From CAYYNP01 sp964472545 (lineage in GTDB: Bacteria > Planctomycetota > Planctomycetia > Pirellulales > Thermoguttaceae): a stretch of 47,797 bases of DNA. Made by a program: the position numbers and the translations under genes. The stretch covers positions 1-47,797 of the forward strand of contig CAYYNP010000038.1 of the NCBI GenBank assembly GCA_964472545.1, in the 5' to 3' direction. Numbering within the stretch: position 1 is the stretch's first letter; each line of letters opens with the position of its first letter. Positions 24,864-33,297 of the stretch are shown here, in pieces. The notes under the pieces are model-generated. The model did not search any database. It was not told the origin of the DNA and saw only the letters and a list, made by a program, of their open reading frames with translations.

Positions 24864-25106
24864 ATGACGAAACCGGCGGCAGTTGGCGAGTTGGTCGAGC
24901 GGTTCGACAGCCATCGAGACGCGTATCGTTCGGGCAGATACAACGAGACGCAGCTTCGGCGAGATTCTCTCGATCCGCTGTTCGAGGCGATCCGCCGGGG
25001 CGCAATAGACAGGATCGTGTGCGGCAAGCGGGTCAAGAACGGGACGGCCGAGGTCGATTCTGCGTTCTTCGACGAGATCGAGTCGCGTAGCGGGAGGGGA
25101 TCATGA
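24864..25106 (+). CDS. 80-aa protein resembling the N-terminus of type IIG restriction-modification enzymes (fragment)
   Basis: The ATG at 24864 follows a perfect aggagg (24851-24856). Residues 7-43 read VGELVERFDSHRDAYRSGRY, NETQLRRDSLDPLFEAI. This is the helical segment that opens many type IIG/Eco57I-like restriction-modification proteins, just before their nuclease domain. After that the sequence diverges (AIDRIVCGKRVKNGTAEVDS) and stops, with no nuclease or methyltransferase motifs. It may be an internal-deletion relic, or a small standalone protein kept because its stop overlaps the next start (ATGA at 25103-25106), giving translational coupling. Confidence 0.6.
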   Translation: MTKPAAVGELVERFDSHRDAYRSGRYNETQLRRDSLDPLFEAIRRGAIDRIVCGKRVKNGTAEVDSAFFDEIESRSGRGS

Positions 25107-25762
25107 GAATCGCAGAGATGGAGGCTCATCATGATGAGTACTGCGCCCTGGAAGGGGCAATCGGGGCAATGTTGGAGAACCGGAACTTTCCTGACCTCTT
25201 CTCCGCATGTGAGGCATCCTTCCCGCATATAGTCCCAGCGATCAAGTTCCGCAAAAGAAGAGACATTCGGCCGGAAACGCCCAGATTGTTATCGCTGCAA
25301 GTTATTTTCAAGTATGCACCGGCGTTGTTCGCGCATGCCGTTCTGGAATCACTGTTCGAATTCGTGAAATCAACGAGGCTCCTGGCGAAACACGAAAACG
25401 GCTACCTCGAACGGACTGCTCGTGCTCTGGAAGACGAGGAGATGGCTCGATCGCTTTGGAACCATCTTGAAGGACGACCGGCTTCGCTCCAGCGAGACAT
25501 TGGGAAGGAACTCGGTTTGAGCCAAGACGGGGCTGTTGCGATTCTTGAGTTATGGGCGGAACTTGGCGTGATTGGTCGCAGGCAGGAGAAGGACAGTTAT
25601 GCGATCCATTTTCGGTCGCCAGTAGACGCGACGACGGAGGGCATTTGTGAGAGTTGCGGCGCTCGTGCCAAAGGGCGCAAAGAACTCTTCTTCAAACCTA
25701 TCTCATGCCAGGAATGCGGCGAGGACGGCTACTATCACATCATCTACACGAGCCACGAGTAG
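25103..25762 (+). CDS. Unknown 219-aa protein with winged-helix-like and zinc-ribbon-like regions; nuclease-operon partner
   Basis: No family recognised. Residues 1-110 are helical (DEYCALEGAIGAMLENRNFP, PALFAHAVLESLFEFVKSTR). Residues ~120-170 look like a winged helix (RDIGKELGLSQDGAVAILEL, WAELGVIGRRQEKDSYAIHF). The C-terminus holds two CxxC knuckles, ICESCGARAKG and SCQECGEDGYYHI, as in a zinc ribbon. It overlaps the upstream 80-aa gene by 4 nt and is followed after 15 nt by the GIY-YIG nuclease gene, so the three are almost certainly one operon. A regulatory or target-recognition role for the nuclease is my inference. Confidence 0.75.
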   Translation: MRIAEMEAHHDEYCALEGAIGAMLENRNFPDLFSACEASFPHIVPAIKFRKRRDIRPETPRLLSLQVIFKYAPALFAHAVLESLFEFVKSTRLLAKHENGYLERTARALEDEEMARSLWNHLEGRPASLQRDIGKELGLSQDGAVAILELWAELGVIGRRQEKDSYAIHFRSPVDATTEGICESCGARAKGRKELFFKPISCQECGEDGYYHIIYTSHE

Positions 25763-25777
25763 TCCCCGGAGTCTCCC

Positions 25778-27100
25778 ATGCTTTACTTCGTCGTTTTTCT
25801 TGCCGGTCTTGCACTGGGCGCCGGGCCCTTGGTCATTTGGTATCTCGGCCACGTGAAGCGGCTTCAAAGCGAAAGACGCCGTTTGCAGGACTGGGATGAT
25901 CGCTTGAAGGTCGATTCGTCCAATTTGGCGCGGCGGGCCGAGGATGTTGAGAACTGGAAACAGCGCACTGTTGACGTTCTTGACAAGAATAGAGCTGCTC
26001 TTGACGACTGGAAACGACGGACTAGTGACGATCTCGAGAAGGAGAGAGGCAGTCTCGAACAAGCCGCGGCGGCGTTCGAACAACGGACCATTGGCTACGA
26101 TGCGATCGTTCGCGAGAACAACGGGCTCAAACAAGATCTCTTCAATCTCTCGGTGCAGTTAAGAAAGACAGAGCGAGACCATGCGGAGATTACCCGATGC
26201 CAAGAGCAACTGAACCTGAAGGTAAACGAACTTGCAGAACGGTATCTCGACGAAAACGTCGCGTGGATATCGGAGAAGCTCACGGCAAGGAACTTCGCCA
26301 CCTGCCGGAATCGTCTGCTCAAGGTTGCTGGTCGATGCCGGGATATCGGTTTCGATGTCCTGGAGCGAAAAGAGGAGGAGCTTGTCCATGACTTGAAGAC
26401 GAGATTCGAGCAGCGCGTGCGAGCGGAGTTCCAGCGCCAGGAACAGGCCCGAATTCGTGCGCAGATTAGAGAGGAAGAGAAGCTGGCTCGCGAGAGAGAC
26501 AAACAGATCCAGGAGGCGAAACGCGAACAGGCTGCGATCGAAGCCGCTCTGAAGAAAGCTATCAAAGAAGCGACGGAGGAACATAGCGCCACCGTGGAGC
26601 ATCTAAGGGCAAGGCTGAAGGAAGCTGAAGAGAAGACGCAACGCGCTAAGTCGCAAGCGCAAATGACCAAGGCGGGGCATGTCTATGTCCTCTCCAATAT
26701 TGGGTCCTTTGGAGAAGGCATCTACAAGATAGGGATGACAAGACGCCTTGAGCCTTTGGATCGCGTCAAGGAACTCGGCGATGCATCCGTGCCTTTCACG
26801 TTTGACGTTCACATGATGATCTCTTGCGATGACGCGCCCTCACTCGAAAATGCGTTGCATCGGGAGTTGCACAAGAGACGTGTCAATCGGGTGAACTTTC
26901 GTAAGGAGTTCTTCCGCGTCGACCTCGAGTCTATTCACAAGATGGTGGAGGCACATCACGGAGAAGTCGAGTACGTCGCTGACGCTGAAGCGCTGCAGTA
27001 CCGGGAATGCCTGGAAATGACGGATGAAGACTATGAATTCGTCGAAGAGACCGTGCAATCGGCCTGGGACGATGAAGACTTCGCCGACGCGGATGAGTAG
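25778..27100 (+). CDS. Membrane-anchored coiled-coil GIY-YIG nuclease (DUF4041-associated, SNIPE-like)
   Basis: A 440-aa protein with a ggag site 8 nt before the ATG. Residues 1-23 (MLYFVVFLAGLALGAGPLVI) are an N-terminal membrane helix. Residues 28-150 form a coiled coil. Residues 150-300 are a charged helical region whose later part (ARIRAQIREEEKLARE, KEAEEKTQRAKSQAQMTKAG) matches the segment joining DUF4041 to the nuclease in its relatives. Residues 301-395 are a GIY-YIG domain of the T5orf172/MUG113 type: HVYVLSN as GIY, GIYKIGMT (314-321) as YIG, Arg329 in DRVKELG, Glu357 in SLENALHREL. The tail is acidic. SNIPE proteins with this layout cut phage DNA at the membrane during injection; assignment here is by architecture. 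Whether a full DUF4041 domain is present I cannot tell. Confidence 0.88.
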   Translation: MLYFVVFLAGLALGAGPLVIWYLGHVKRLQSERRRLQDWDDRLKVDSSNLARRAEDVENWKQRTVDVLDKNRAALDDWKRRTSDDLEKERGSLEQAAAAFEQRTIGYDAIVRENNGLKQDLFNLSVQLRKTERDHAEITRCQEQLNLKVNELAERYLDENVAWISEKLTARNFATCRNRLLKVAGRCRDIGFDVLERKEEELVHDLKTRFEQRVRAEFQRQEQARIRAQIREEEKLARERDKQIQEAKREQAAIEAALKKAIKEATEEHSATVEHLRARLKEAEEKTQRAKSQAQMTKAGHVYVLSNIGSFGEGIYKIGMTRRLEPLDRVKELGDASVPFTFDVHMMISCDDAPSLENALHRELHKRRVNRVNFRKEFFRVDLESIHKMVEAHHGEVEYVADAEALQYRECLEMTDEDYEFVEETVQSAWDDEDFADADE

Positions 27101-27640
27101 GAGCGTGTGGGATCAGGATCAGCGGGTAGCCCGGCCGATTGCTCCGCGGAAAACTCCGCCACTCGAAACGACTCGTCCGGAGAATCGCCCGCGAGCGGCA
27201 CGCACAAGAGGATGCCATAGGTGGTTCTCGGCGGAAGCCCCTGGCTGCAAAACGGTGGTTGATCGTCGAACGGATGCGGGCAGCGAATCGCCGCCACCGC
27301 GTGCGACGGATTGTTGACCGACGCCGTTTCCTGGGCGCAATTACTCGAGTATCACGTGCCGTCAACCCTGTTTCAATCTGAGTTGCGACGATCGGCAACA
27401 ACCGGGCAACGTCGTAACCTGCGTCTGCCACAAGCGTTCCATCGTCGCTCGCCGACGGCCGGTCGACGTAAGTTGTTCGTCGAGAAGTTGACCGCAGGCG
27501 GAGCCGACGGGATCGACGTAACTTGCTGGCATCAAAGAACTTACACGCAAGAGCCGGAGTTTGTTGCGCACAAGCACCCGTGAGGGGTGTACTGCCATCC
27601 TGCTGTTGAATCGACACAAGTGGAATCCTCATACAGACTT
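27101..27640 (-). pseudogene. Possible decayed DDE transposase remnant
   Basis: On the minus strand a frame contains DGTLVADAGYDVARLLP followed by TRVIAPRKRRRST, which resembles the second-Asp region of IS4/IS1182-like DDE transposases. Other pieces of that protein appear only in shifted frames and no terminal inverted repeats are evident. The call is tentative. The remaining bases to 27810 hold only the presumed promoter region of pyrG. Confidence 0.3.
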
Positions 27641-27810
27641 ACTGCCGGATCGATCGACCAGCGGAAACACACCGCCAACGTAAACCGGGCCAACTTCTCG
27701 GCCCGGCCCACTCGTCCGCCGGGTGGCTTCCGCCGTGCGGGGCTCCGCCCTAGAATACGGCTTTGCCGGACGCATGATGCGGGCCTCTTAAGACAAAGGA
27801 CGGTATTGCT

Positions 27811-29430
27811 TTGACCCAACACATCTTCGTCACCGGCGGCGTGGTCAGTTCCCTGGGCAAGGGGCTTACGGCTGCGTCGATCGGTATGCTCCTGGAACGG
27901 CGCGGACTGGTCGTCCGCATGCAGAAACTCGATCCCTATATCAACGTCGATCCGGGCACCATGAGCCCGTATCAGCACGGCGAGGTCTACGTGCTCGACG
28001 ACGGCAGTGAAACGGACCTCGACCTGGGCCACTACGAGCGGTTCACCAACAGCCTGTTGGACCGCGACTCGAACTACACCACCGGCCAGATCTACCAGTC
28101 GGTGATCAAGAAGGAACGCCGCGGCGAGTATCTCGGCCAAACGGTCCAGGTGATCCCGCACATCACCAACGAGATCAAGGCCGCCGTGGCCAAGCCGGGC
28201 GGCGAAGGCGTCGACGTGGTGATCTCCGAGATCGGCGGCACGGTCGGCGATATCGAAAGCCAGCCGTTTCTGGAGGCCATCCGCCAGTTCTCGCTCGACG
28301 TGGGCAAGGAGAACTGCCTCTATATCCACCTCACGCTGGTGCCCCATCTGAAAGCGGCCGGCGAGCTGAAGACCAAGCCCACGCAACATTCGGTGGGCCA
28401 ATTGCGGCAGATCGGTATCCAGCCGGACATTCTCATCTGCCGTACCGAGCGCTCTATGGGCCACGACGAGTGTGCCAAGATCGCCCTGTTCTGCAACGTG
28501 CCGATCGAGGCCGTGATCGAAGAGAAGGACAAGGATTTCTCGGTTTACGAAGTGCCGATAAGCCTGGTCGAGCACGGGCTGGACGATCTGATCGTCCGCA
28601 AGCTGGGCATCTCCTGCGGCGACCCCGACCTGGACGACTGGCAAGATCTGCTGCACCGGATGCGAAACCCCGACCACGAAATCAGCATCGCCGTGGTGGG
28701 CAAGTACGTCGAGCATCGCGATGCGTACAAGTCGATCTACGAGGCCTTGGAGCACGGCGGGGTCGCCAATCGGGCTCAGGTTCGTATCCAGCGTATCCAC
28801 AGCGAGGCGGTCGAGCGCGAAGGGGCCGAGCGGCTGTTGGCCGGTGTGGACGGCATCCTGGTGCCCGGCGGGTTCGGCGAACGGGGGATCGAAGGCAAGA
28901 TCGACGCCGTGCGGTTTGCACGCGAACGCGGGATCCCGTATTTTGGCATCTGCCTGGGCATGCAATGCGCCGTGGCCGAGTTCGCCCGCGGCGTGGCCGG
29001 ATTGGAGGGGGCCAACTCGACGGAGTTCGAGAAAGACACGCCACATCCGGTGATCTGCCTGCTCGACGAGCAGAAGTCGATCACCGACAAGGGCGGCACG
29101 ATGCGGCTGGGCGCCCAACCCGCCAAGCTCGCCGCCGGCAGCAAGGCGGCCGTTTGCTACGGCACCGAAGAGACCGAAGAGCGCCACCGTCATCGTTACG
29201 AATTCAACAACGCCTATCGCGAGCAGTTTGCGACCGGGGGGATGCACGTGACCGGCACCAGTCCCGACGGGCTGCTGGTCGAGATCGTAGAGATTCCGGA
29301 GCATCCTTGGTTCGTGGCCGTGCAATACCATCCGGAGTTCAAGTCGCAACCCACCCGGCCGCATCCGTTGTTCTCCGGTTTCGTGGCGGCGGCCATCGAG
29401 CGCCACGCCGCACATACCGAACGCACGTAG
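27811..29430 (+). CDS. pyrG: CTP synthase
   Basis: Makes CTP from UTP with ATP and glutamine, the last step of pyrimidine nucleotide synthesis, in the cytoplasm. 539 aa, normal length. The N-terminal synthetase domain starts TQHIFVTGGVVSSLGKGL with its ATP-binding loop; YINVDPGTMSPYQHGEVYVL is the conserved substrate site. The C-terminal glutamine amidotransferase has the nucleophile in YFGICLGMQCAVAEF and the His-Glu pair in YHPEF. The start is TTG (27811), with aaagga 10 nt before; no in-frame ATG fits the conserved N-terminus. A DUF1844 gene follows 20 nt downstream. Confidence 0.98.
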   Translation: MTQHIFVTGGVVSSLGKGLTAASIGMLLERRGLVVRMQKLDPYINVDPGTMSPYQHGEVYVLDDGSETDLDLGHYERFTNSLLDRDSNYTTGQIYQSVIKKERRGEYLGQTVQVIPHITNEIKAAVAKPGGEGVDVVISEIGGTVGDIESQPFLEAIRQFSLDVGKENCLYIHLTLVPHLKAAGELKTKPTQHSVGQLRQIGIQPDILICRTERSMGHDECAKIALFCNVPIEAVIEEKDKDFSVYEVPISLVEHGLDDLIVRKLGISCGDPDLDDWQDLLHRMRNPDHEISIAVVGKYVEHRDAYKSIYEALEHGGVANRAQVRIQRIHSEAVEREGAERLLAGVDGILVPGGFGERGIEGKIDAVRFARERGIPYFGICLGMQCAVAEFARGVAGLEGANSTEFEKDTPHPVICLLDEQKSITDKGGTMRLGAQPAKLAAGSKAAVCYGTEETEERHRHRYEFNNAYREQFATGGMHVTGTSPDGLLVEIVEIPEHPWFVAVQYHPEFKSQPTRPHPLFSGFVAAAIERHAAHTERT

Positions 29431-29450
29431 AAAGTGGAGACTTCCCAGCA

Positions 29451-29918
29451 ATGTCTGACGACCCCCAAGAGAAGAAGACCGAGAAGAAGATCATCGTCGA
29501 CGAGGATTGGAAGAGCCAGGTCGAAGCGGAGCGAGAGGCCGCCGACCAGAAGGCTGCGGAGCAGGAGGCCGCCGCCGAAGACTCTGCCGAGCCGTCGGCA
29601 GCCACCGAGCCGCCGGCAGACGCCGAGCCGCCGTCTCGAGGCCCGCTGCCGCCGCCGAATCTGACGTTCCTGGCCAGCAGTCTCTACCTGCAGGGCATGA
29701 TCTCGCTGGGCATGTTGCCCAATCCGGCCACCGACGAGCCGCAGGTCGATCTCGACCAGGCCAAGCACGCCATCGACACGCTGCAAGTGCTGCAGGAAAA
29801 GACCGAAGGCAACCGCACGCCGCAAGAGACCGCCGAGATGGAGACCATGCTCCACGAACTCCGCCTGGGCTACATCTCCCAGGGCAGAACCGCCACTCCA
29901 GCCACGGGCGGAGAGTAG
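29451..29918 (+). CDS. DUF1844 domain protein
   Basis: A 155-aa soluble protein. The first 65 residues are charged and low-complexity (QEKKTEKKIIVDEDWKSQVE and long stretches of E, A and P). The C-terminal DUF1844 domain (NLTFLASSLYLQGMISLGML, QVDLDQAKHAIDTLQVLQEK, ETMLHELRLGYIS) is complete. Function unknown; it is widespread in planctomycetes and deltaproteobacteria, often near housekeeping genes. The start follows a gtggag site and the gene is probably co-transcribed with pyrG. Confidence 0.92.
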   Translation: MSDDPQEKKTEKKIIVDEDWKSQVEAEREAADQKAAEQEAAAEDSAEPSAATEPPADAEPPSRGPLPPPNLTFLASSLYLQGMISLGMLPNPATDEPQVDLDQAKHAIDTLQVLQEKTEGNRTPQETAEMETMLHELRLGYISQGRTATPATGGE

Positions 29919-29970
29919 TCCGGCCGGCAGCGGCCTTCTTTGACGGAGCCGAGGCCCCGCGGCAACGTAA

Positions 29971-30087
29971 GCACTCGCCGAACCCGACCAGAACTGTTTG
30001 TAGTGACCGCAATTATGCGGTCTTTCGCGGGATTCCGCTGCACGGCCCCGATGAATCGGGGGCACTACGAACGGGTTCGGCGAATGC
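29971..30087. repeat. 117-bp palindromic repeat, copy 1
   Basis: Ends are a 16-bp inverted repeat with one mismatch (gcactcgccgaacccg and its inverse at 30072-30087). Inside are gaccgcaattatgcggtc and ccccgatgaatcggggg. It aligns closely with 40347-40462. It lies downstream of the DUF1844 gene and before tRNA-Arg and could act as a terminator. Confidence 0.8.
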
Positions 30088-30134
30088 TCACGCGGCAACT
30101 GAGGTAGGTTGCTATACGCGTTGGCCCTAAGAAG

Positions 30135-30207
30135 CACGCCCGGCAGGGATCGAACCTGCAACCTGCGGATTAGAAGTCCGCTGCTCTATCCATTGAGCTA
30201 CGGGCGC
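30135..30207 (-). tRNA. tRNA-Arg (anticodon TCT)
   Basis: On the minus strand the 7-bp acceptor stem GCGCCCG/CGGGCGT (one G-T wobble) is followed by a D-arm (AGCTCAATGGATAGAGC), an anticodon arm with loop CTTCTAA, and a T-arm GCAGG-TTCGATC-CCTGC. The anticodon is TCT, reading AGA. Discriminator base G; the CCA end is not encoded. It lies directly beside the recombinase-bearing element. Confidence 0.95.
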
Positions 30208-30215
30208 TTACGCTT

Positions 30216-30414
30216 GTATCAAGCGGTATTGACGAATTCTCGGCTCGCTGGCAGAATGGCCTCTACACCCGTTTCTACACCTTCTTGCCTATTGTGAAGC
30301 CGGCGTGTCTCTGGAACGCAGTATCTGACGTCTTCAGCCAGTACGACACTCGCTTCTCCGAGAGAGGTTCGTCCATGCCCCAGCATACCGCCAAATCGAC
30401 CGCTCGCAAGCCGG
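30216..30414 (+). repeat. Recombinase 5' region, direct repeat copy 1
   Basis: The segment from just after tRNA-Arg through the first codons of the recombinase aligns imperfectly with 33820-34020. Shared blocks are ttctcggctcgctggcagaa / ttctcttgcccgctgggaaa, cttgYctattgYgaagccgg, and atgcccMagcata followed by cgctcgcaagcc. Confidence 0.7.
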
Positions 30415-31565
30415 AGAAGCCCTACGCCGACTTCCCGCTGTTCCCACACGCCGCCGGGGTATGGGCCAAGAAGATCCGCGGCAAGTTACACTACTTCGGC
30501 CCGTGGTCCGATCCTGACGCCGCGCTGGAGAAGTACCTGGATGAACGCTATGACTTGCATGCAGGACGCACCCCTCGGGTGAAGGGCGATGGCCTTACGG
30601 TGCGCGACCTGTTGAATCGTTTCCTGACCGCAAAGAAGCACCTCGTCGACACCAGCGAAATCGCGCCGCGCACCTTCACGGACTACCACATCACCTGCCA
30701 GCGGATTGGTGGGGAATTCGGGCTGGACCGCCTGGTGGACGACTTGGCGGCGGACGACTTCGAGGGGTTGCGGGCGACCCTGGCTGAAACGCGGGGGCCC
30801 GTGGCGCTTGGCAACGAGATTCAGCGAGTCCGGGTGGTGTTCAAGTACGCCTTCGACGCTGGCCTGATCGACCGGCCGGTGCGATACGGCCCGATGTTCA
30901 AGCGGCCGTCGAAGAAGGTCCTGCGGAAGGCTCGCCACGCAAAGGGAGCCCGCATGTTCGAGGCTGACGAGATCCTCGCAATGCTCGATGCAGCCGGACT
31001 TCAACTCTACGCGATGATCCTACTGGGCATCAACGCGGGATTTGGCAACGCAGACGTCGCCATGCTTCCGATGAAGGCACTCGACCTGAAGCGTGGTTGG
31101 GTGGACTATCCTCGGCCGAAGGCCGGGGTGTCGCGACGAGTCCCGCTGTGGCCGGAAACGATGGCGGCCCTGAAGAAAGTCCTCTCGAATCGCCCGACGC
31201 CGAAGGACCCCGCTGACGTAGATTTGGTCTTCATCACGAAGTACGGGCTGCGCTGGGCCAAGGACACTTCGGACAACCCTGTCTCCGCCGAATGTCGGAA
31301 AGTGCTTGACCGGGTCACCGTCAAACGCGATGGCAAGGATAGGCCGGTCTATCGTCGTGGCCTGGGGTTCTACGGTCTACGGCATACCTTTCAGACTATC
31401 GGCGATGGAGCCCGGGACCCAATTGCGACGCGGGCCGTCATGGGGCATGTGGGGGATTCCAGCGACATGTCGGCCGTGTACCGCGAGACCGTGGACGACG
31501 ACCGCCTCCGCGCCGTAACCGATCACGTTCGACAGTGGCTTTTCGGGCCGAAGGACGACGAATAA
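30375..31565 (+). CDS. Tyrosine recombinase / integrase family protein (planctomycete GFGN type)
   Basis: A 396-aa protein from the ATG at 30375, after a gagagagg site. The N-terminal DNA-binding part contains DFPLFPHAAGVWAKKIRGKL; a SAM-like core-binding domain follows (LTVRDLLNRFLTAKKHLVDT). In the catalytic domain the first box reads LLGINAGFGNADVAMLP: the usual catalytic Arg of TGLRxxE is not there. The second box is GFYGLRHTFQTIG, where the first His of HxxR is Tyr. VMGHVGDSS supplies the third box, and AVYRETV the nucleophilic Tyr. This GFGN-type recombinase is, as I recall, a large paralogous family in planctomycetes. Position beside tRNA-Arg suggests tRNA-targeted integration. Confidence 0.88.
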   Translation: MPQHTAKSTARKPEKPYADFPLFPHAAGVWAKKIRGKLHYFGPWSDPDAALEKYLDERYDLHAGRTPRVKGDGLTVRDLLNRFLTAKKHLVDTSEIAPRTFTDYHITCQRIGGEFGLDRLVDDLAADDFEGLRATLAETRGPVALGNEIQRVRVVFKYAFDAGLIDRPVRYGPMFKRPSKKVLRKARHAKGARMFEADEILAMLDAAGLQLYAMILLGINAGFGNADVAMLPMKALDLKRGWVDYPRPKAGVSRRVPLWPETMAALKKVLSNRPTPKDPADVDLVFITKYGLRWAKDTSDNPVSAECRKVLDRVTVKRDGKDRPVYRRGLGFYGLRHTFQTIGDGARDPIATRAVMGHVGDSSDMSAVYRETVDDDRLRAVTDHVRQWLFGPKDDE

Positions 31566-32340
31566 ACCGGCACGCGCCGGGTGGCCGGCAGAGTAGCTCC
31601 CCGCCGGTCCAGCGCACTCCCAGACTGTCGCGTTTCGATTCCTTCGCGCGACGGCCTGAGGGTGGCCCGGTGCAATGAAGGAATCACGCCATGCCTGAAG
31701 ACCTCTCCTCAGCCCCTTCGCCTTCCGCGGAAGAGTAGAAGCGGTACCAAAAACCCGGCCGCGGTCTTGGGCCGGCGGGCGGCCGTAGCGACGCCGTTCC
31801 GCCCACGGAAGGCCCGACAGGTGTCTGGACACCTATTCTGCCTCGGCGAGATTCCGCCCGGGGCTGGCGCACCGCGCCATGCGTCAGAATCGAACTTTCG
31901 AGGTGGGCAACCGCCGCCGACGTCGCCAAGCCGTACCACTACGCCGACGTTTCCAAGAGAACGCTCACCAAGGCATGGGCGACGTTCGTTTCTCAGGCAA
32001 CCAAGTTCATGGCGACAGTCGATCGCTCCCAGCAGGGCATCCGGGCTGAGTTGATGCATGATGGACCACGGACAGAGAGAAAAAGTGGGGGGCCGCAGTC
32101 GAGGCAGAAAGTTGCGGCCCCCCAAGGCACACTCATGTTGAAGCCCGAGGCCGCCAAGCGACGACTCCCAAGCAAAGGGCAAGGCGGCACTCAGGCGGAA
32201 ACGACTGCCCATACGAGGATTGGCCACGAAAAGGGAAAAGGCAAGCGAAATGCGACCGCTGTTCGTGCGTTGTTGTGGCAGCAGAGATCCAACCCAAAAC
32301 AGCCTGGGGAGAAATCGGCAAACTTTGCCGTTTTGGGTCA
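31566..32340. other. Gene-poor decayed stretch of the integrated element
   Basis: No frame here looks like a recognisable protein. The only clear structure is an 11-bp perfect hairpin at 32087-32123 (ggggggccgca and inverse). On the minus strand a cacttttt run follows the hairpin, like an intrinsic terminator for that strand. Confidence 0.5.
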
Positions 32341-32843
32341 TCACGGTATCGCCTCCCAGCCCCACAACCGCGCCGACGCCGTCGATCATCGCCACGCAGT
32401 TGGACGTCCGCGAAGATCCTCAGCGGACCGGGTCGAGCACCCAGCGGGACAGTTTTCGATTGCGCAACGGACGCATGATGTGCAGCGTGCGGCCGCCGGC
32501 ACGAGCCTATCTGGTCGACTACCAACTCACGGCGCAGGCACCGCTGCGAGCCCAACAACTGGCGGTGCGCACGCATCTGGCCCGGCGGCTATCGGCAGAT
32601 ACAGGGCTCCGCGTCAACGGTTATCCGTCGACAGTTTGGATCCTGCCGCCACCGATTTTGAGGGATCGCGCCATCGGTCGGCCTGCGTCGATGTACGTGC
32701 GGGTGGGGACCCGGATGGAGATCGCGCCGCGGCAGGAGCGGACTTGGGTCCGGCAACTGGAGGCCGCGGCTGGCCGGATCGACGCGCCGCCGGACAACGA
32801 AGGCACCACGATTGAATTCCCCGCACCGGACAACCTGCAATAA
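32340..32843 (+). pseudogene. Decayed tail-associated gene, possibly DUF4255/Pvc16-like
   Basis: A frame ending at 32843 encodes RAYLVDYQLTAQAPLRAQQL, then LARRLSADTGLRVNGYPSTV and MYVRVGTRMEIAPRQERTWV. It ends 11 nt before the sheath-like gene, the place where contractile tail-like clusters may carry a DUF4255 gene. The upstream half is not coherent, so the gene is broken. Family suggestion is weak. Confidence 0.35.
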
Positions 32844-32854
32844 GAAAGGCAGCG

Positions 32855-33184
32855 ATGGCTTTGAACGTCGGCGTCAACGTAATTGAAGTCGACGGCCGCG
32901 CAAACCCGACGATCCAGGGGGCCGCTACCTCGGTGGCCGCCATGATCGGACTTGCCGGAAGGGGCGTACCGAACCGGCCGGTCGCCGTCAGAAGCGCCGA
33001 AAGGTCTCGCGGTCGCTTCGGCGGTCTCCTCAAGGGCAGTTTCTTGGCCCACGCGATCGGAGGTTTCTTCGCCAACGGGGGCCACACGGCTCACGTCAGT
33101 CGCGTCGTCGGCGCCGTCTGGTCCGATCTGCACAATCTCGGCCGACCTCGGGCCGGCGATGACGCGACTGCACGCGTCCGGTAG
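32855..33184 (+). pseudogene. Truncated phage/CIS tail sheath protein
   Basis: The first ~90 residues are a typical contractile-tail sheath N-terminus: NVGVNVIEVDGRANPTIQGA, ATSVAAMIGLAGRGVPNRPV, then FFANGGHTAHVSRVVGA. A ribosome-binding site (aagaaagg) precedes the ATG. After about residue 93 the frame changes and no sheath C-terminus is found, so only a fragment of an expected ~400-700 aa protein remains. Together with the upstream fragment it marks a lost contractile tail or injection-system cluster. Confidence 0.7.
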
Positions 33185-33297
33185 CTGGCCACCGGACGTC
33201 GCCGCTACGTCGATGCAACTCGTGCTCCGTTCGGCAACCGTTGTCGGACGAACCGTGCTTTACGACGAAGTGCAGGTAGAAGAACGCAGCTACCTGA

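Noticed and set aside
27541..29451. A 636-codon open frame on the minus strand
   Set aside because: It is the antisense of pyrG; high G+C makes long shadow frames, and the product has no recognisable domain while the plus strand encodes a perfect CTP synthase.
28470..29918. Long frame overlapping pyrG and ending with the DUF1844 protein
   Set aside because: Only the part after the ATG at 29451 is protein-like; the first 327 codons are an out-of-frame reading of pyrG.
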